A stretch of DNA of 64,000 bases, taken from NCBI GenBank assembly GCA_963930775.1, contig OZ005702.1:5704001-5768000 (forward strand), read 5' to 3'. Position numbers and translations under genes: made by a program. Of the stretch, positions 1-12,283 are shown piece by piece (within the stretch, counting starts at the first letter, position 1; the number at the start of each line of letters is the position of its first letter). Under the pieces are notes generated by a model, which searched no databases, had not been told where the DNA came from, and saw only the letters and a program-made list of their open reading frames with translations. The DNA comes from Cliona cf. orientalis. Lineage: Eukaryota > Porifera > Demospongiae > Clionaida > Clionaidae.

Positions 1-143
1 ACCCAATATGATTAAATTTGATGACCACAATGCCCAGAATATACTTTCTAGAGCATGAATTTGCAAGCCTAGTAGAGCTCTTGTAGTGTTGCTACTGCAG
101 AAACCAAAGTTTGTAAGGCACTACCACAAGCAGGTTGTTCATT

Positions 144-1137
144 TTACCACCAATAAGTGATTAGTTGTTCTATTACTACAGTGTTTATGCTAGTGTCTGG
201 ACATCTTCCGGGACCAATAATACAATTAATGAGCCTTCCGGGACGCGGGACAATTGTTAAAAATCCGGGACTGTCCCGGAGATTCAGGGACAGTTGGAGC
301 CTATGAGAAATCTTCAAACCCTTATGTTCACGACTACCTCTGGGGCATAAAACTTTACCATTCATGAAGAACACGGCATAAAAGAGTGACCTGGGAGTAC
401 TGTCCCCCAAAATTCCCTTATCCCATAACAAAGCCTCTTCTTCGTGGGTGATGACTTCAACGTGCTTGACAGATGCCTGATGCCTTGCTCACACAGCTGG
501 TGAGCAACGGTATCCCTTTTTCCATGCAAACCTTTGAAGTGATCGTCCTCTTTGTTGAGAAAGTTAGGAGTGGGAGGATTGATCTCTTTCATGTGGCGCT
601 TCAGTCCTGCGAGTAGCAAATAGATAGTTTTCGAAGGATACTTGTTACCGTCCTGCTTTCTGACTTTGATTACCAATAGTGAAAGCCACTTATTCAGAGC
701 CACAGCATCGCCGGAGGTAAGAACATCACTAGGAACACGGTCATCCTGGTACACACCATTTCTCCAAGCGCTCCAAGCCTCGAAAGTTTGTACAGCCCAC
801 TGCGTATTTTGCTTGGTATTGGTGGGTACAGAGCCCTTCGAAAATGTTGTGAGTGTTTCTCCATCAGTAACGCAACTTCCAAATCAATTAGATATATCTT
901 TCAACGGTTGACACTCATCCAATTTAACTTTCTTAGGAGGATTCTCAACAGCCGCTTTGTTGATCCAACTATAAGCAACTCCAGGGGTAAAATACACCTG
1001 TCTTTCGGAATGTTTTTCCAATCCAGCGTTTTAGCTCTAGCCTCCGCATGATCTAGAAGGGACTTAGAAACAACCTCTCTAGATTAGTTGTCCTCTAGAA
1101 AGTCAAGTGGAAGATCGGAGAAATCAATAACATCCAT
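144..1137 (-). pseudogene. Broken ZMYM/QRICH1-like gene (Crypton-derived family)
   Basis: The minus strand encodes a protein of the family that shares a domain with ZMYM2/3/4 and QRICH1, thought to descend from Crypton tyrosine-recombinase transposons. A start codon at 1137 opens MDVIDFSDLPLDFLEDN, then an in-frame TAA. Further on come a nuclear-signal-like NPPKKVKLDE, NTQWAVQTFEAW, YLLLAGLKRHMKEINP, FKGLHGKRDTVAHQL and, in another frame, GDSTPRSLFYAVFFMNGK. The order and spacing of these blocks fit the family (recalled, not searched). At least one stop and frame changes near 840-900 and 430 break it, and no complete catalytic C-terminus is visible. It could be a dead mobile copy rather than a host gene. 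It does not overlap the neighbouring NLR and runs away from it. Confidence 0.66.
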
Positions 1138-1255
1138 CGCAAAAGCGCTTAACTCGAGCTGTAGATTCAAACCTGAGCAATGACGTCATGAGTTACCAAG
1201 GTAACGCGCACGTGTTTCCATGCAACAAACCAGTTATTACATAGGCACTCATGCC

Positions 1256-1345
1256 ACACGCCAGATATTGGCACAGTAGCTCCGTAAAGCCCTCGGTCCT
1301 GCGGCCCTCAGGCTTTATGTCACTACTGTGCCAATATCTGGTGTG
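1256..1345. repeat. 90-bp near-perfect hairpin (MITE-like)
   Basis: The outer arms (about 24 bp, one mismatch, core CCAGATATTGGCACAGTAG) are complementary, and inner arms (GTAAAGCC against GGCTTTA) continue the stem to a short central loop. The whole unit folds back on itself. This is typical of a tiny inverted-repeat element; a non-coding RNA hairpin is possible but nothing else supports it. Confidence 0.6.
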
Positions 1346-1956
1346 TAGCCCCATGCAAATACACGAGGAACAGGAAGTGGTTTTATATGTACATGAAGCC
1401 GTATAACATCAAAGGTGTCGCTATGCCAATATATTGCATATATGGCACAGTATAGTGTGCTAGTATCTAGATATGGCACAGTATAGTATCAGGAAGTTGT
1501 TGACCACAAAATACAAATTTAAATTGTTTGAAGCTATACATACAACATACAACAATGTTTGAGTTTCGCTCAGGCTTGCCCCGAACTACTGTACAGTAAC
1601 ATTGTTGCTTGGCTCTACAAATTTGCAACATGCGGACTAGCTATAGCTAGCTAATGTGCCGAGGATTTTACTACAGTGCTTCATTTATTGCTTGCATGGC
1701 ATGCAAGCGGATGTATGCTCTAGAGAGCTCTGTTGTGCCATTATTCTCTTCATCCATTCTGCAGTCATGTATATAACTATGTTCTGATTAATCTGCCTTT
1801 GTGTAGCTATACTCTGAATGAGCATTGGTTCTTTTTTTAAAGTGTTGAAATTTAAATGCAAATAATATTATAGTAGTTTATAATCATATTATTATTTACG
1901 AGTATGGCATGATATGCAATGCATGTAACATTTCCTTATGCATATTTTGGTTATAG
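1346..1956. other. Non-coding flank / end of NLR copy 1 intron
   Basis: No gene is visible here. A short direct repeat (ATATGGCACAGTATAGT) occurs at about 1439 and 1473. The stretch ends in the acceptor TTATAG that opens the NLR exon, so it is read as the 3' part of an intron whose upstream death-fold exon would lie before the window. Confidence 0.45.
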
Positions 1957-4900
1957 GTCATTTGGACCAAGTTAACGACAGAGGCAGTCCTAAACAAGTC
2001 ACTGTGGACATAGACAGCAAAATTGAAAATTTAGAAGATCAATTTGATAGCCTCCAAACTAGAATTATAAACGAACTTTCTACTAAATCTGGCTTAACTG
2101 TGCAAAAACTATTAAATCAACTAACTCGATTACCACTATCGTTGAGGAGAGAGTATGAATCATCAATAGTAAAACGTATCCCTAGTATGCGAACTGAGAC
2201 ACAAGTAAATGAATTATTTATTCACCTCAATCCTCTCACATCGTTTATAGACTATGGATTGATTGAATATTTCATAAAGAAGTTTGGTAGTGATGCCTTA
2301 AAGAAAGATATGCGGTCCTATCGTAGTGAAATGATAGTATTCATGAAGGAGACAACAATTAAACAGTTAATAGATCGTTTGCCAGGTCAGGCTGAAGTTC
2401 CACCAAAGTTTTCTCTGATAGAGGCCAAAATTGGTGAGAATGCTAGTGAGTACACTTTAGAACAACTCAATACGATCAGAAAAAGATACTGCAGTGAATT
2501 AAGGCTATCTGAGATCGTCTTTCATTTATTAGCGCTTTTAGATTCAAATTCCTTCATTGTTAGGTGGCTAGTATCATCAGCTCTTGTTGAAGATATAATG
2601 AAATCTTCCAGAACTATTGACCAAAGCTTCTACCAGGAGTATAGAATCACCTCCTTTACCCTGGATGGAATGTGGCTGTTTCTAAGTGAGTCTGAGATTG
2701 ATGGAATGTGGTCACAGATTAATATGACAGATGTAATATTTAAAAATCAGTTCCACACCATCTACAACCAAGTAATGTATGAATTGGAAATACAAGGGGT
2801 ATCAGAGCATGAATTATGGTCATGTTTAATGGACCAGGAATCATTACTATCAGGTGATTGTTCATTACCCTTGATAATTTTTGAAGTGCTTACAGTTATC
2901 GTAGAGAAGTTAGGTAGTGATTATTTGAAGAGAGTGATGAAGTCTTACTGCAACTATGTTATGTCAATCGATACAAGGTGTTTGACTGCACAGCAGCTAA
3001 TTGCCTTGTCTCCATTCCCATCCAAGCCTTCTAAATACTTTGTAATAGGTGAATGTAGAATTGTGGAAAAGGCTTCAGAATATGGGTTGGAAAGATTGGC
3101 CAGTTTTCAAACCAGATTCTCCACAATGGTGAATATCAACAGATTAGGATTTGTTATTGGTGAGATAAACACGGAGATAAATAATTCGTTTACAGTTAGA
3201 TGGCTAGTACCATCAGCTCTTGTTTCTGACGTACTGGAATCTACCAGAAATCTTGACCTAAGCTTCTTTCAGGAGTATAAACTCTCCTCCATTACCCTGG
3301 ATGGAATGTGGCTTTTTATGAGTGAGACTAAAATTGATGTAATGTGGTCAAACCTGCATGTGAGTGATACAAAATTTAAGGACCAATTTCATGACATGTA
3401 CAAGCAAATTGTAGAAATGGTACAGAAAAAAGGGCACGAATTAATATCATCCAATATAACGAAAACACTGAAGTGTGACCAAAGTACAAGTGACTGGTTA
3501 AGTGTTGAACGTTTGGACCGTGAGCTTCCTGTATCTGTTGTAGACTTCAGAGTCATTGCTGCTGCAATTGAAGGATTTGGTAGTCATTGTTTAAAAAGTA
3601 TGATGAGTTCAATTTTCCAAGTACATGTCAACCTTTTTGAAGGAATCCACTGCACAGCAGTTAATAAACTTGTCAGCTATTCAACTTCAGCATTCTGAGT
3701 ATTCTATAATTAAGTGTAGAATCAAGGAGGAGCCTTCACAATACAAACTAGATGAACTTTTTGGGTTTCGAACTGAATTCTGTACAATTGCTGACCTTAG
3801 TGAACTCTGTTTTATTATGGATGAAGTTATCACAGAAATGAGTGATTCATTCACTATTAGCTGGCTTGTACCACCAGCCTTTATTTCCAACATAATGGAA
3901 TCCAGCAGAAATTTTGACCACAGCCTCTATCACAGGTACAATATCACCTCTCTCACCCTGGATGGATTATGGCTGTTTTTGAGCGAGGTCGAGATTGATG
4001 CAATATGGTCACGATTGCATGTGAGTGATACAAAATTTAAAGATCAGTTTCACACCATGTGCAAGCAAATAGTATGTGAAATATTTCAAGTGCAATGTGT
4101 ATCGAAGAATCATTTATCAGCATGCTTTCAGTCACTAAATTATCAACAGCAAATAAGTGATCAGTATAGTCTGGCAGTTTTGGAAGAAGAGTTCCCTGCA
4201 TCTTTCGTAGACTTCAGAGTCCTTAAGGCTGTCATAGAGAGGTTTGGTAGTGATTGCTTGAATAGAGTGATGGAGTCCTATTGCAACTACATGTCAACAA
4301 TTTTCACAAGGGAATCAACTGCACAGCAGCTAATGAACTTGTCAGCATTCCAGTCTAAGCATTGGAAACACTTTGTAGCAGCAAAGTGTACAGTTATGGA
4401 AGAGCCTTCATGCTACGGAGTAAAAAAGCTGCTCCAATTTCGAACCAAATTCTGTGTCATTGCCAACTTTAATGAAGTATGTTTCATTATAGATGAAGTT
4501 GCCACAAAAATGAGTGGTTCATTCACTGTTAGCTGGCTTGTACCATCAACCTTAATTTCTGATATTATGGTGAAATCTGCCAGGTATGTTGACCAAAGCT
4601 TTTACCAGGAGTTCAAAATCACCTCCCTTACCCTGGATGGAATGTGGCTGTTCTTGAGTGGGGCTGAGATTGATGCGATGTGGTCAAAGATACGTTTGGG
4701 TGACACAGAATTTAATGATCAATTCCACATCATGCATAAGCAAATATTGTGTGAGGTAGATAGAATAGGAAGATCAATAGCCACTGATAAGTTGTCATCA
4801 TATTTGATGGACCAGCAACCAACCCTTCAACGAGATGTAAGCGTCAACATAAGCCAGATATTTTTTAATTCAGATTTTCCTATATCTTTGATTGACTTCA

Positions 4901-7900
4901 GAATGCTTACCGTTGTAATAGAACTGTTTGGTAGCGATTGCCTGAGGAGGGTAATGGAATCCTATTGCCGCTTTATGTCAATATTTGTAAATGGGTCAAC
5001 TTTAGAGCAGCTTATAGATTTGTTACCCATCCAGTTAAGAGTTCCTGAAGATTTCCTTGAAGCTGAGTGTAAGATCATAGGTGAGCCCTTCGAGTATGGA
5101 TTAGAAAAGCTTCTCGAATTTCAAACTAAATTCTGCTCCATGGTGAATATCGACAAAGTGTGTTTTGTTATGGGTAAAGTAGGCAAGAAAATAAGTGGTT
5201 CATTCCTTGTTAGCTGGTGTATACCATCAGCCGCAGTTTCTTACATAGTGAAATTGACCAGAAATATTTCCCCTAGCTTTTATGAAGAATACAAGATAGC
5301 CTCCCTTACCCTGGATGGAATGTGGATATTTCTAAGTGATGCTGAGATTGATGTATTGTGGCATCCAAGCGATTTTGAATCTCAGTTCCTTACCATGTAC
5401 AGACAAATAGTACGTGCACTGAAAGTGCAAGAGATATCAGAGAATGTACTATCATCATATTTGATGGATTTGAATCCAAAACTTCAAAGTAATACAAGCA
5501 TTCAATTGAGTGAGGCATTTTTAAAGTATGACTTCCCTTTGCACTTTAAACTCCAGTCCACTGTCATGGACAAGTTTGGCAATGATTGCTTGAAGAATGT
5601 AATGAAATCATTTCATAACTATGTGTATACAGAGAGTCAACTGTAAAGCAGCTAGTATCTTTGCCACCAATCCCATCTCAAACTTCCAAATATTTCGTAT
5701 CCGTGGAGAGTAGAAACGGAGAAGACCCTTCTGATTGCAGACTAGCAAGACTGCTTATATAATTTTCAAGCTAGGTTCTGCAATATTGTTAATATTGATG
5801 AAGTATGTTTTATCATGGACAAAATAGAGGCAGAAACAAGTGGCATGTTTATTATTAAGTGGCATGTGCCATCCAGCCTAGCATTGGAGTTACTAAAATC
5901 TGCTAATCAACTCGATCTAGAGCAGACTGAGCTCTTTCAAGAAATGAACATACCTTCACTACAGCTTGGTGGTATGTGGTTGTATAACTATCAACTAACA
6001 CCACTTGGTATCAACCTGAGAAAACAATACCAGCAGTCCCAGGGCTCACCATCTCCAGTTCAGTGGATTCCTTCACCAACAAAAAAAATATTCCGACTAG
6101 CTATGATCCAAAGAGAGAGAGTGCAACGAGGTCATATTGAAGACAGATTTGTACGAATGACCATCAGTGGTAGGGTAGATGACATTCTTTATGCTAAATC
6201 TTCAGTGGAACTTGAGCACATCTTCAGAAACACACTACATGGAGGTGAGATTATTTTGATTGAAGGAGCCCCAGGGTCTGGCAAGAGTACTCTAACAGTC
6301 CACATCTGTCAGAGATGGGGCAAAGGAGAGTTATTTCAACAATTCACTGTTGTGATCCTAGTCCAGTTACGAGACCCAGCAGTGCAAAGAGTACAGACCA
6401 TAGCTGACCTGCTTCCTGTTGAAAATGCTGAAGAGATAGCCACTGAACTAAAAGGTACTAATGGGCGAGGTGTCCTGTGGGTCCTTGACGGGTGGGATGA
6501 GCTCCCACATCATCTACAGCAACGATCCATATTCTGTCAACTTATCAAGAGAATGCTTAGTGAATGTTCTGTGATAGTCACCTCTCGTCCAATTTCATCA
6601 GGTGACCTACACCCAGTGGTCTCTTCAAGAATTGAGGTGTTGGGGTTCACCCCAGAGGAGCAGAGGCAGTACTTCACTGAGTGTCTCAAGGGAGACACCA
6701 AAGCTTTAGAATCCCTCCTTAAGAAGATTCAAGAGAACCCTGTGGTACAAAGCATCTGCTACCTTCCACTCAATGCTGCTTTCATAGTACACACTTTCAA
6801 ATACAGGGATCAATCGCTACCAAACACTGAGTATGAGATCTACTTATCAGTCATTCTCAGCTGCATTCAACGTCATTATGACAGAGAGGGCAGAGGTCAT
6901 GACCTACCTAGAGAGCTAGCATCTTTAGATGATCTTTCCAGAAATAAAACAGTGAGAAAGCCTTTTCAGTGTCTCTGTGAGCTTGCCTATCGTGGTGTGA
7001 TGGAGAATAAAGTGACCTTTTCTTCCAGTGACTTGCCTCAAGGATCCAATACACTCAGTCTCCTTCAAGCAATAGAGAGCTTTCTCCAAAGTGGAAAGTC
7101 ACTGTTCTATAACTTTCTTCACCTATCAATCCAAGAAGTCTTGTCAGCCTATTACATAACCACAAAGTTGTCAGATAGTGAGCAGGTGTCTCAATTCCAG
7201 CAATTGTTCAACCAGCCTCGTTTTGCTGCTGTGTTTCAGTTTTATGCTGCCATCACCAAGTTGAAGAGTCCGGGGATACGCCGGGTTATTACTAGAATAG
7301 TAGAAGGCAAGTCCAAGCCTCTCTTAGTGTCTCTTTTTCGCTGCTTACACGAGGCTCAGGATCCTGACCTCTGCCTTTATGTAGCTGAGAGACTAAAGTA
7401 TGAACTATATCTTAGTGGAACCTCACTCAGCCCACTGGACTATCTCTGTATTAGTTTTTTTCTTTTCTCTCTTTCTGGTAAGAAAGTTTCTGTTAGCCTT
7501 TGTCATTGTTATATTAGTGAAATTGGTACGAAGTGTTTGACTAAATTTCTCCACAGTGATGAGCACTACACCAGTAATGTAGCTATTGACCTTCATGGCA
7601 GTAATCTCGATCAGAAAGATGCTTCATATATTGCTAGGATGCTATACTGTATTGAACATATATACTTATCTAGTAATCAAATCGGAGACACTGGAGCATC
7701 CTTGATATCTGAAGCTGTAAGACAAACTGCTACACTCAAGACTTTAATGCTGAACGACTGTGGCATCACTTCAGGAGGGGCTGAAGATCTTTCACGAGCA
7801 CTAGCTCAAAATAGTTCCCTGGAGAAATTGGACATTGGTGATAATAATCTAGAAGATGAGGGATTAAGCCACGTGGCCGAGGGCCTCAAACGACACAAAC

Positions 7901-8182
7901 AACTGAAGGAACTCTGGATCGGTGACAGTCTAATAACAGACAAAGGAGCAGCTTCTCTGGCCAGTGCACTCACTATTAACAACTCTCTCAAGATGTTGCA
8001 TATGGGTGGACCTAAAGCAGCAATATCAGGAGGTGGACTCTCAACAATAGTTAATTCATTAGCTAATAAATCATTGTTTGTGAGACTAGCAATCCCTACT
8101 TTCTTTTTTTCTACTGTTCTTTTAAGTCGGGAGGTCAATGAAGCAAGGAAGAGCAATAGACTGCCACCCATTAGAATTGAAA
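1957..8182 (+). pseudogene. NLR copy 1 main exon: six tandem modules + NACHT + LRR, frameshifted
   Basis: This is a single giant exon of a NOD-like receptor, a cytoplasmic innate-immune sensor. It starts at an acceptor (TTATAG/GTCATTTGG) equivalent in phase to those of the two other NLRs in the window and ends at a consensus donor (GAAA/GTGAGT at 8183). The N-terminal half holds about six copies of a ~200-230 residue module with the signatures FGSDxLKxxMxSY, STAQQL, SFTVxWLVPSALVSD, SLTLDGMWLF and EIDxMW. Frame is lost three times: a one-base insertion near 3611-3620, an indel near 5628, and a TAA (5760-5762) with an extra T near 5766. The NACHT and LRR parts (from about 5790) remain open. 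The lesions suggest a pseudogene or an allele read through assembly errors. Promoter and first exon are not in the window. Confidence 0.85.
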
Positions 8183-8262
8183 GTGAGTATAAATATATCA
8201 TTCCAATTTGCTGTATTTTACATTACATTACTTTGTATGCTTTAAAAAGCACTGCTTCTTAA
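5815..8262 (+). CDS. NLR copy 1, intact NACHT-LRR reading frame
   Basis: The 815-residue open frame covers the last tandem module, a NACHT NTPase and a ribonuclease-inhibitor-type LRR tail. Walker A EGAPGSGKSTL is near residue 150, Walker B GVLWVLDGWDELP near 217-229 and sensor 1 SVIVTSRPISS near 252. LRRs run from about 590 to 760 (for example LYLSSNQIGDTGA-like and KLDIGDNNLEDEGL). In family terms NACHT binds ATP and oligomerises, and the LRRs sense ligand or hold the protein off. The ATG at 5815 is internal to the ancestral exon, so it is not a convincing natural start. The last ~26 residues after PPIRIE follow a strong splice donor (GTGAGT at 8183) and are probably intron read-through. 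Confidence 0.8.
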   Translation: MDKIEAETSGMFIIKWHVPSSLALELLKSANQLDLEQTELFQEMNIPSLQLGGMWLYNYQLTPLGINLRKQYQQSQGSPSPVQWIPSPTKKIFRLAMIQRERVQRGHIEDRFVRMTISGRVDDILYAKSSVELEHIFRNTLHGGEIILIEGAPGSGKSTLTVHICQRWGKGELFQQFTVVILVQLRDPAVQRVQTIADLLPVENAEEIATELKGTNGRGVLWVLDGWDELPHHLQQRSIFCQLIKRMLSECSVIVTSRPISSGDLHPVVSSRIEVLGFTPEEQRQYFTECLKGDTKALESLLKKIQENPVVQSICYLPLNAAFIVHTFKYRDQSLPNTEYEIYLSVILSCIQRHYDREGRGHDLPRELASLDDLSRNKTVRKPFQCLCELAYRGVMENKVTFSSSDLPQGSNTLSLLQAIESFLQSGKSLFYNFLHLSIQEVLSAYYITTKLSDSEQVSQFQQLFNQPRFAAVFQFYAAITKLKSPGIRRVITRIVEGKSKPLLVSLFRCLHEAQDPDLCLYVAERLKYELYLSGTSLSPLDYLCISFFLFSLSGKKVSVSLCHCYISEIGTKCLTKFLHSDEHYTSNVAIDLHGSNLDQKDASYIARMLYCIEHIYLSSNQIGDTGASLISEAVRQTATLKTLMLNDCGITSGGAEDLSRALAQNSSLEKLDIGDNNLEDEGLSHVAEGLKRHKQLKELWIGDSLITDKGAASLASALTINNSLKMLHMGGPKAAISGGGLSTIVNSLANKSLFVRLAIPTFFFSTVLLSREVNEARKSNRLPPIRIESEYKYIIPICCILHYITLYALKSTAS

Positions 8263-8293
8263 TGCTGGATGGTTCTTTTATATACCGTACGTA

Positions 8294-8469
8294 GTGACCC
8301 GGGCAAGCGCCCACTCCCGGGTAAGCGTCTATGTATACTGCATTTCAAGGGATCAATGTAGCAGCTTCTATACAAATGTATGGAAATTATATATTATCCC
8401 GGGTAAGCACCCATGCGGGCCAAAATTGTGATTTATGTTTAAGTGCCCATGGCTGCTTACCTGGGACAC
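8294..8469. mobile_element. 176-bp MITE with TA target duplication
   Basis: The ends read GTGACCCGGGCAAGC and, on the other strand, GTGTCCCAGGTAAGC, and TA flanks both sides. Internal motifs repeat the CCCGGGTAAGC theme. A diverged relative lies at about 16570-16681. Confidence 0.65.
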
Positions 8470-8499
8470 TACAGTAGTTGCAACTTTTGTTTATGCAGC

Positions 8500-10540
8500 T
8501 ACTGAAGTTATTTCAGATCGTGTTCCATCTAAGTACTGATTCATTCAGTCCCCCACTGCTTTGATGTCACATGACCAGCTAAGACCATAACACTACAACT
8601 GATCAACACAAGTCAAGAATTTAGTGGTAAGTGCTATCAGGCATTGTGTCATACTATAACAAGCGCTGATTTCCTGCTAATTGAAGCCGCACACATCCAC
8701 ATAGTAATGAACACTGGGTATGGCGAATGACGGATAATTTCGCGTGTAAATTCAAATCTGCCCACTGAGGCTCACTCTACTGGGCATAGGTGTCGGAAGT
8801 ATTTGGAAGGTGAGGGGCCAAGGGTCGTGTAACAGTGCACGTGCAAAATTTATAGCCACACCCACTAATTAATGGTAAATGAGTTCGTGAACAGCACTGA
8901 ATTTAGCGAGCAAAAGCAGCAGAGATGACTGTAGGGCAGATAGAAGCTGCTGGCAACTTGAGTACTGATGAAAGCAGTCTTGTTTCCAGGCAAAACGTTC
9001 ATATAGACAGGTAAGGTCAGCTTATTCTACGGCATAATCTAAAAGTGGGTGGACCCTCCGGGTGCAATGCCCATGCTGCATGGGCATTCGACTTTATCGT
9101 GTAGGCTATTGATTGTGTACTTCCATGACATTGTATCAGTATATATTCTTATTCTTTAGTTGTGCGTAGCTGAAGATTGCAGGCTTTTCGACTTGACCAT
9201 CACGAACGTCTTTTGTGCTGTACGTGGTGAATCTCTGCATACTTCGTAGACCATACCGTGATACTGGGCATGCCCATACTTCCTGTGCCCACTTTAATTG
9301 AATTTTTGAGCTTATTAAGAAGCAATTACACCTTATAATATATGGACATACATTATTAAATAAATTAACGGGTCTACCACTCTCATTGAGAAAAGAATAT
9401 GAATCATCCATAGCAAAGCAGAAATCTATGGCTTCAGTCTCTACTCTAGTCCATAGATCTATGTCCAGTCCAACAGAGCCTTTCTTAGCTCAGGCTTGCC
9501 CCAAACAGGCCCTGCATGTCACTAGTAATATGGATATAATGCCTTAATTAAGGCCATTCAATCCCAAGTGGCCCCTAACCCCTAGTCTGATGATATTTTG
9601 CATGGACACACAGTCTGTCCCAGTCTTTCAGTGCAATGAATCTTTTCTTGTTCACTGCAGACCTCTCCATGTGCACAGTTAGCTACTCAGTAGTAACTTT
9701 GATGTTGACTGGAGCCCAAAGTTTCAGTCCGGGCAGTGAGTTGGACTCCAGCTACTGAACATGTCAGCAGTGACAATAAGTTTGTCCTTGTGCACTGACT
9801 CTGTGATGTTTGTCTTATTCAGTTTTGTTAGTTGTGTGGTTCCATTCTCAGTCCGGCTGGGCCATCACACTCCAGTCGTCATGGTTTGTGCTGAGTCTGC
9901 GGGGGCTGGGGCAGGGTTCAGAGGTCATTAGTGTTGTGTTTGGTTAGTTGTATGTTGGTTGTGGTTTTAGTGTGTTCATGTGATGTCATTTACTAGCTTT
10001 GTTGTCTTGTTCCATAATTATTTTGTTGTGTGCACATGTCTGTGGTTTGTCTGGTCATTTTCCATTCCTTTTTGTTGTCCCTTTAGCCTACAGTTTCATC
10101 ACTAGTTCACTGACACCACAAAACATTTTGACACTACATCAGTTGCAATTTCATTAATAGTTAAATTTTATCATCCTGTTTCTTTGTCCAAATTTGATAC
10201 TTTTAATGTTTACAGTGTTTTTTTTTACGCTTTTATCATAGTATGCATGACCATTGAGTGTGTACCAACTGTATGCAATGTCCTTTTTATAATTTTTATT
10301 CACATCAACCGGCCTTTATTTCTTGATAACTTACAATCATCGCAATAATATTAATTAGTATTATGTATCATCAATCTTTTTGTTATTTTTCGACACTCAA
10401 TCATCACAGTATATCTATTTTGACATCCACCTTCTGTTGTATTCACTAATTTTGACTCGGGGATTTTCACTCCAGTAATTCAGAGGTGGGTATAGAACAA
10501 CAGTCACATGATTTGTCACATGACCTCTTGTTTATGTCTC
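8500..10540. repeat. Block duplicated at 33.5-34.7 kb (downstream flank of NLR)
   Basis: About 8500-8690 and 9560-10540 match 33537-33700 and 33700-34690 closely and in the same order, for example GTCTTTCAGTGCAATG and TCAGTCCGGCTGGGCCATC. Both copies lie just downstream of an NLR and upstream of a GCN2 relic, so this is part of a segmental duplication. The 8.7-9.5 kb part is specific to this copy. No coding region is recognised in the block. Confidence 0.75.
9345..9424 (+). pseudogene. Isolated 80-bp fragment of an NLR N-terminal exon
   Basis: The translation contains LNKLTGLPLSLRKEYESSIA, the segment just before the first tandem module of the NLR exons (compare 26946-27016 and 59724-59790). 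No neighbouring NLR sequence accompanies it. It is a dispersed or deletion-derived scrap. Confidence 0.75.
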
Positions 10541-10544
10541 GTTC

Positions 10545-10680
10545 AGGAGCTAGACTCAGAAGAGGACAGTGGTTCACATTGAGAGATCTGATCTGAGCTG
10601 TGAAACTCTGCCCACAGACACACCTCTTCCTCCTCCCACTCCCCAGTGCACAGTGGCCGGACCAACATGTGTACATCTGT
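10545..10680 (+). pseudogene. GCN2 linker-exon relic, copy 1
   Basis: The DNA matches the GCN2-like exon at 40253-40340 (motif GACTCAGAAGAGGACAGTGG, then GAGCTGTGAAACTC and CTCTTCCTCC). In the better copy this encodes the acidic linker after the RWD domain. Here it is frame-broken and flanked by no other GCN2 exon. It lies 0.5 kb upstream of SCAMP copy 1, as the longer GCN2 copy lies upstream of SCAMP copy 2. Confidence 0.6.
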
Positions 10681-10818
10681 TGACTACATCTACATGTATG
10701 GGTATGTGCACATGTACATGCATGTATGTACACCAGCAAATGTCAGTGTACATGTAGCCAGCCAGTCATACTGGTACACATGCTTAAGGCTCTAAATTAT
10801 TTAGCACTAACACCTGTG

Positions 10819-11004
10819 TACCGTAAATCGCGAATATTTCGTTGTTAAAATATTTTCGGACAGCCTGGTTTGTGCGAAATTAAACGCGTGAAAATACATA
10901 TGCAATATTAACAATAATGTGGTATGGGATTGTTTGCTGGTCCGAAAGTTATTTAAATTATTGCACGAAATATTTTATACACGAAATATTTGCGATTTAC
11001 AGTG
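10819..11004. mobile_element. ~185-bp MITE, GTAAATCGC ends
   Basis: The left end CCGTAAATCGCGAATATTTC is mirrored at the right by CTGTAAATCGCAAATATTTC on the other strand. The TIR is about 25 bp, with no coding capacity. Confidence 0.65.
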
Positions 11005-12039
11005 CATAGCATAATACTATAATTATGTGAGTACTAGGTGTTGAGATTTGCTATTAGCTTACTTGTATTAATATAATACCCTACTGCCTATTTCACTCAT
11101 CTGCATACATGTATACACACTACAACTACTTGTGTTGTATAGGATCCATCAGTGACAGCTGCCACATCCGCCCAGCCGGGGGCAGGTCAGGATGACTACA
11201 ACCCCTTCACAGATGAGGGAGTCAAGGAAAAGGAACCAGAGGTATGAAGCTACAAATGCCTACATATTATATCATTTGTATGTAGGGTTAGACCATGCCT
11301 AGTATCTGATTTTAAAAGAAATGATGTCCTCATTTCAGAGGTAGTTTTGTATACATGATAATATATTGTATCTCAGTGTTGTACTAATTTGGATGCCTGG
11401 CTGGCAATCCTCTGCTACTTGTAGCATGACTAGTGATACTTCGCTATAATAATACAATCAGACTACTAGTGTATGATGTGAAATTATCTTTCCTCCACAG
11501 CCAAATAATTTTCAAGATGATGAGCAAGGAAAGAGAGAAGAGGTAAACTTTTTCATCCTTTCAATTAAAAACTTTATTAATTAGTGGAAATTTTTTTCAT
11601 TTCCGAATCTGTTTCATACTGGCTTGGACAATAGGCAGTGTTCTTACTAGAGAGTTGTGAATGTTTCAGAGTTCCTTAATAGAGAGACTCCACTGTATAC
11701 GAGTGATACTATGTGAATCCATTTCATTGTAAAAGATGAAGCTCATGACAATTTTATGTTCATTGTTGTAAACGTTTAGGAGATAGCTCGTCGAGAGGCT
11801 GCACTGAGCGAGAGAGAGAGGAACATCGAGCGGCTCGGCGTTGGAGAGCGTCCCAACAACTTCCCCAAGTTTTGTCCCGCCCCCTTTAAGCCGTGCTTCT
11901 ACATCAATATCAAGGTAGAGGTTCCTCCCTCTGAACAGTGGAAGGTCTACCTGCTACTGGCACTGCTAGTCTGTAAGTTGGCTACTGACAGGTCCTATAG
12001 TAATATTGATGTGCTGACTTCTGATTATTTACACGTAAT

Positions 12040-12066
12040 CTCTCTCTCCCTCCTCCCCCCTCTCTC

Positions 12067-12132
<66 letters not shown>
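12040..12132. repeat. (TC)n microsatellite in SCAMP1 intron
   Basis: A near-pure CT tract sits immediately before the acceptor of SCAMP exon 4, doubling as its polypyrimidine tract. The paralogous intron in copy 2 has only a short imperfect CT-rich tract, so the expansion is copy-specific. Confidence 0.9.
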
Positions 12133-12134
<2 letters not shown>

Positions 12135-12283
12135 AGACACTTGGCTGCTTCTGATAATCAATGTTATTGTGTGTATCATTGGTGCTATCATTGATCCGAA
12201 GCAGCTTGTAACAATGGGTGTGTCTATTCTCTACCTTGTGCTATTTGCAGCAGCCAGTCTGTTCTGCTGGTTCCTACCAACTT

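Noticed and set aside
11982..12191. Arg/Glu-rich minus-strand frame
   Set aside because: Translation of the (TC)n tract.
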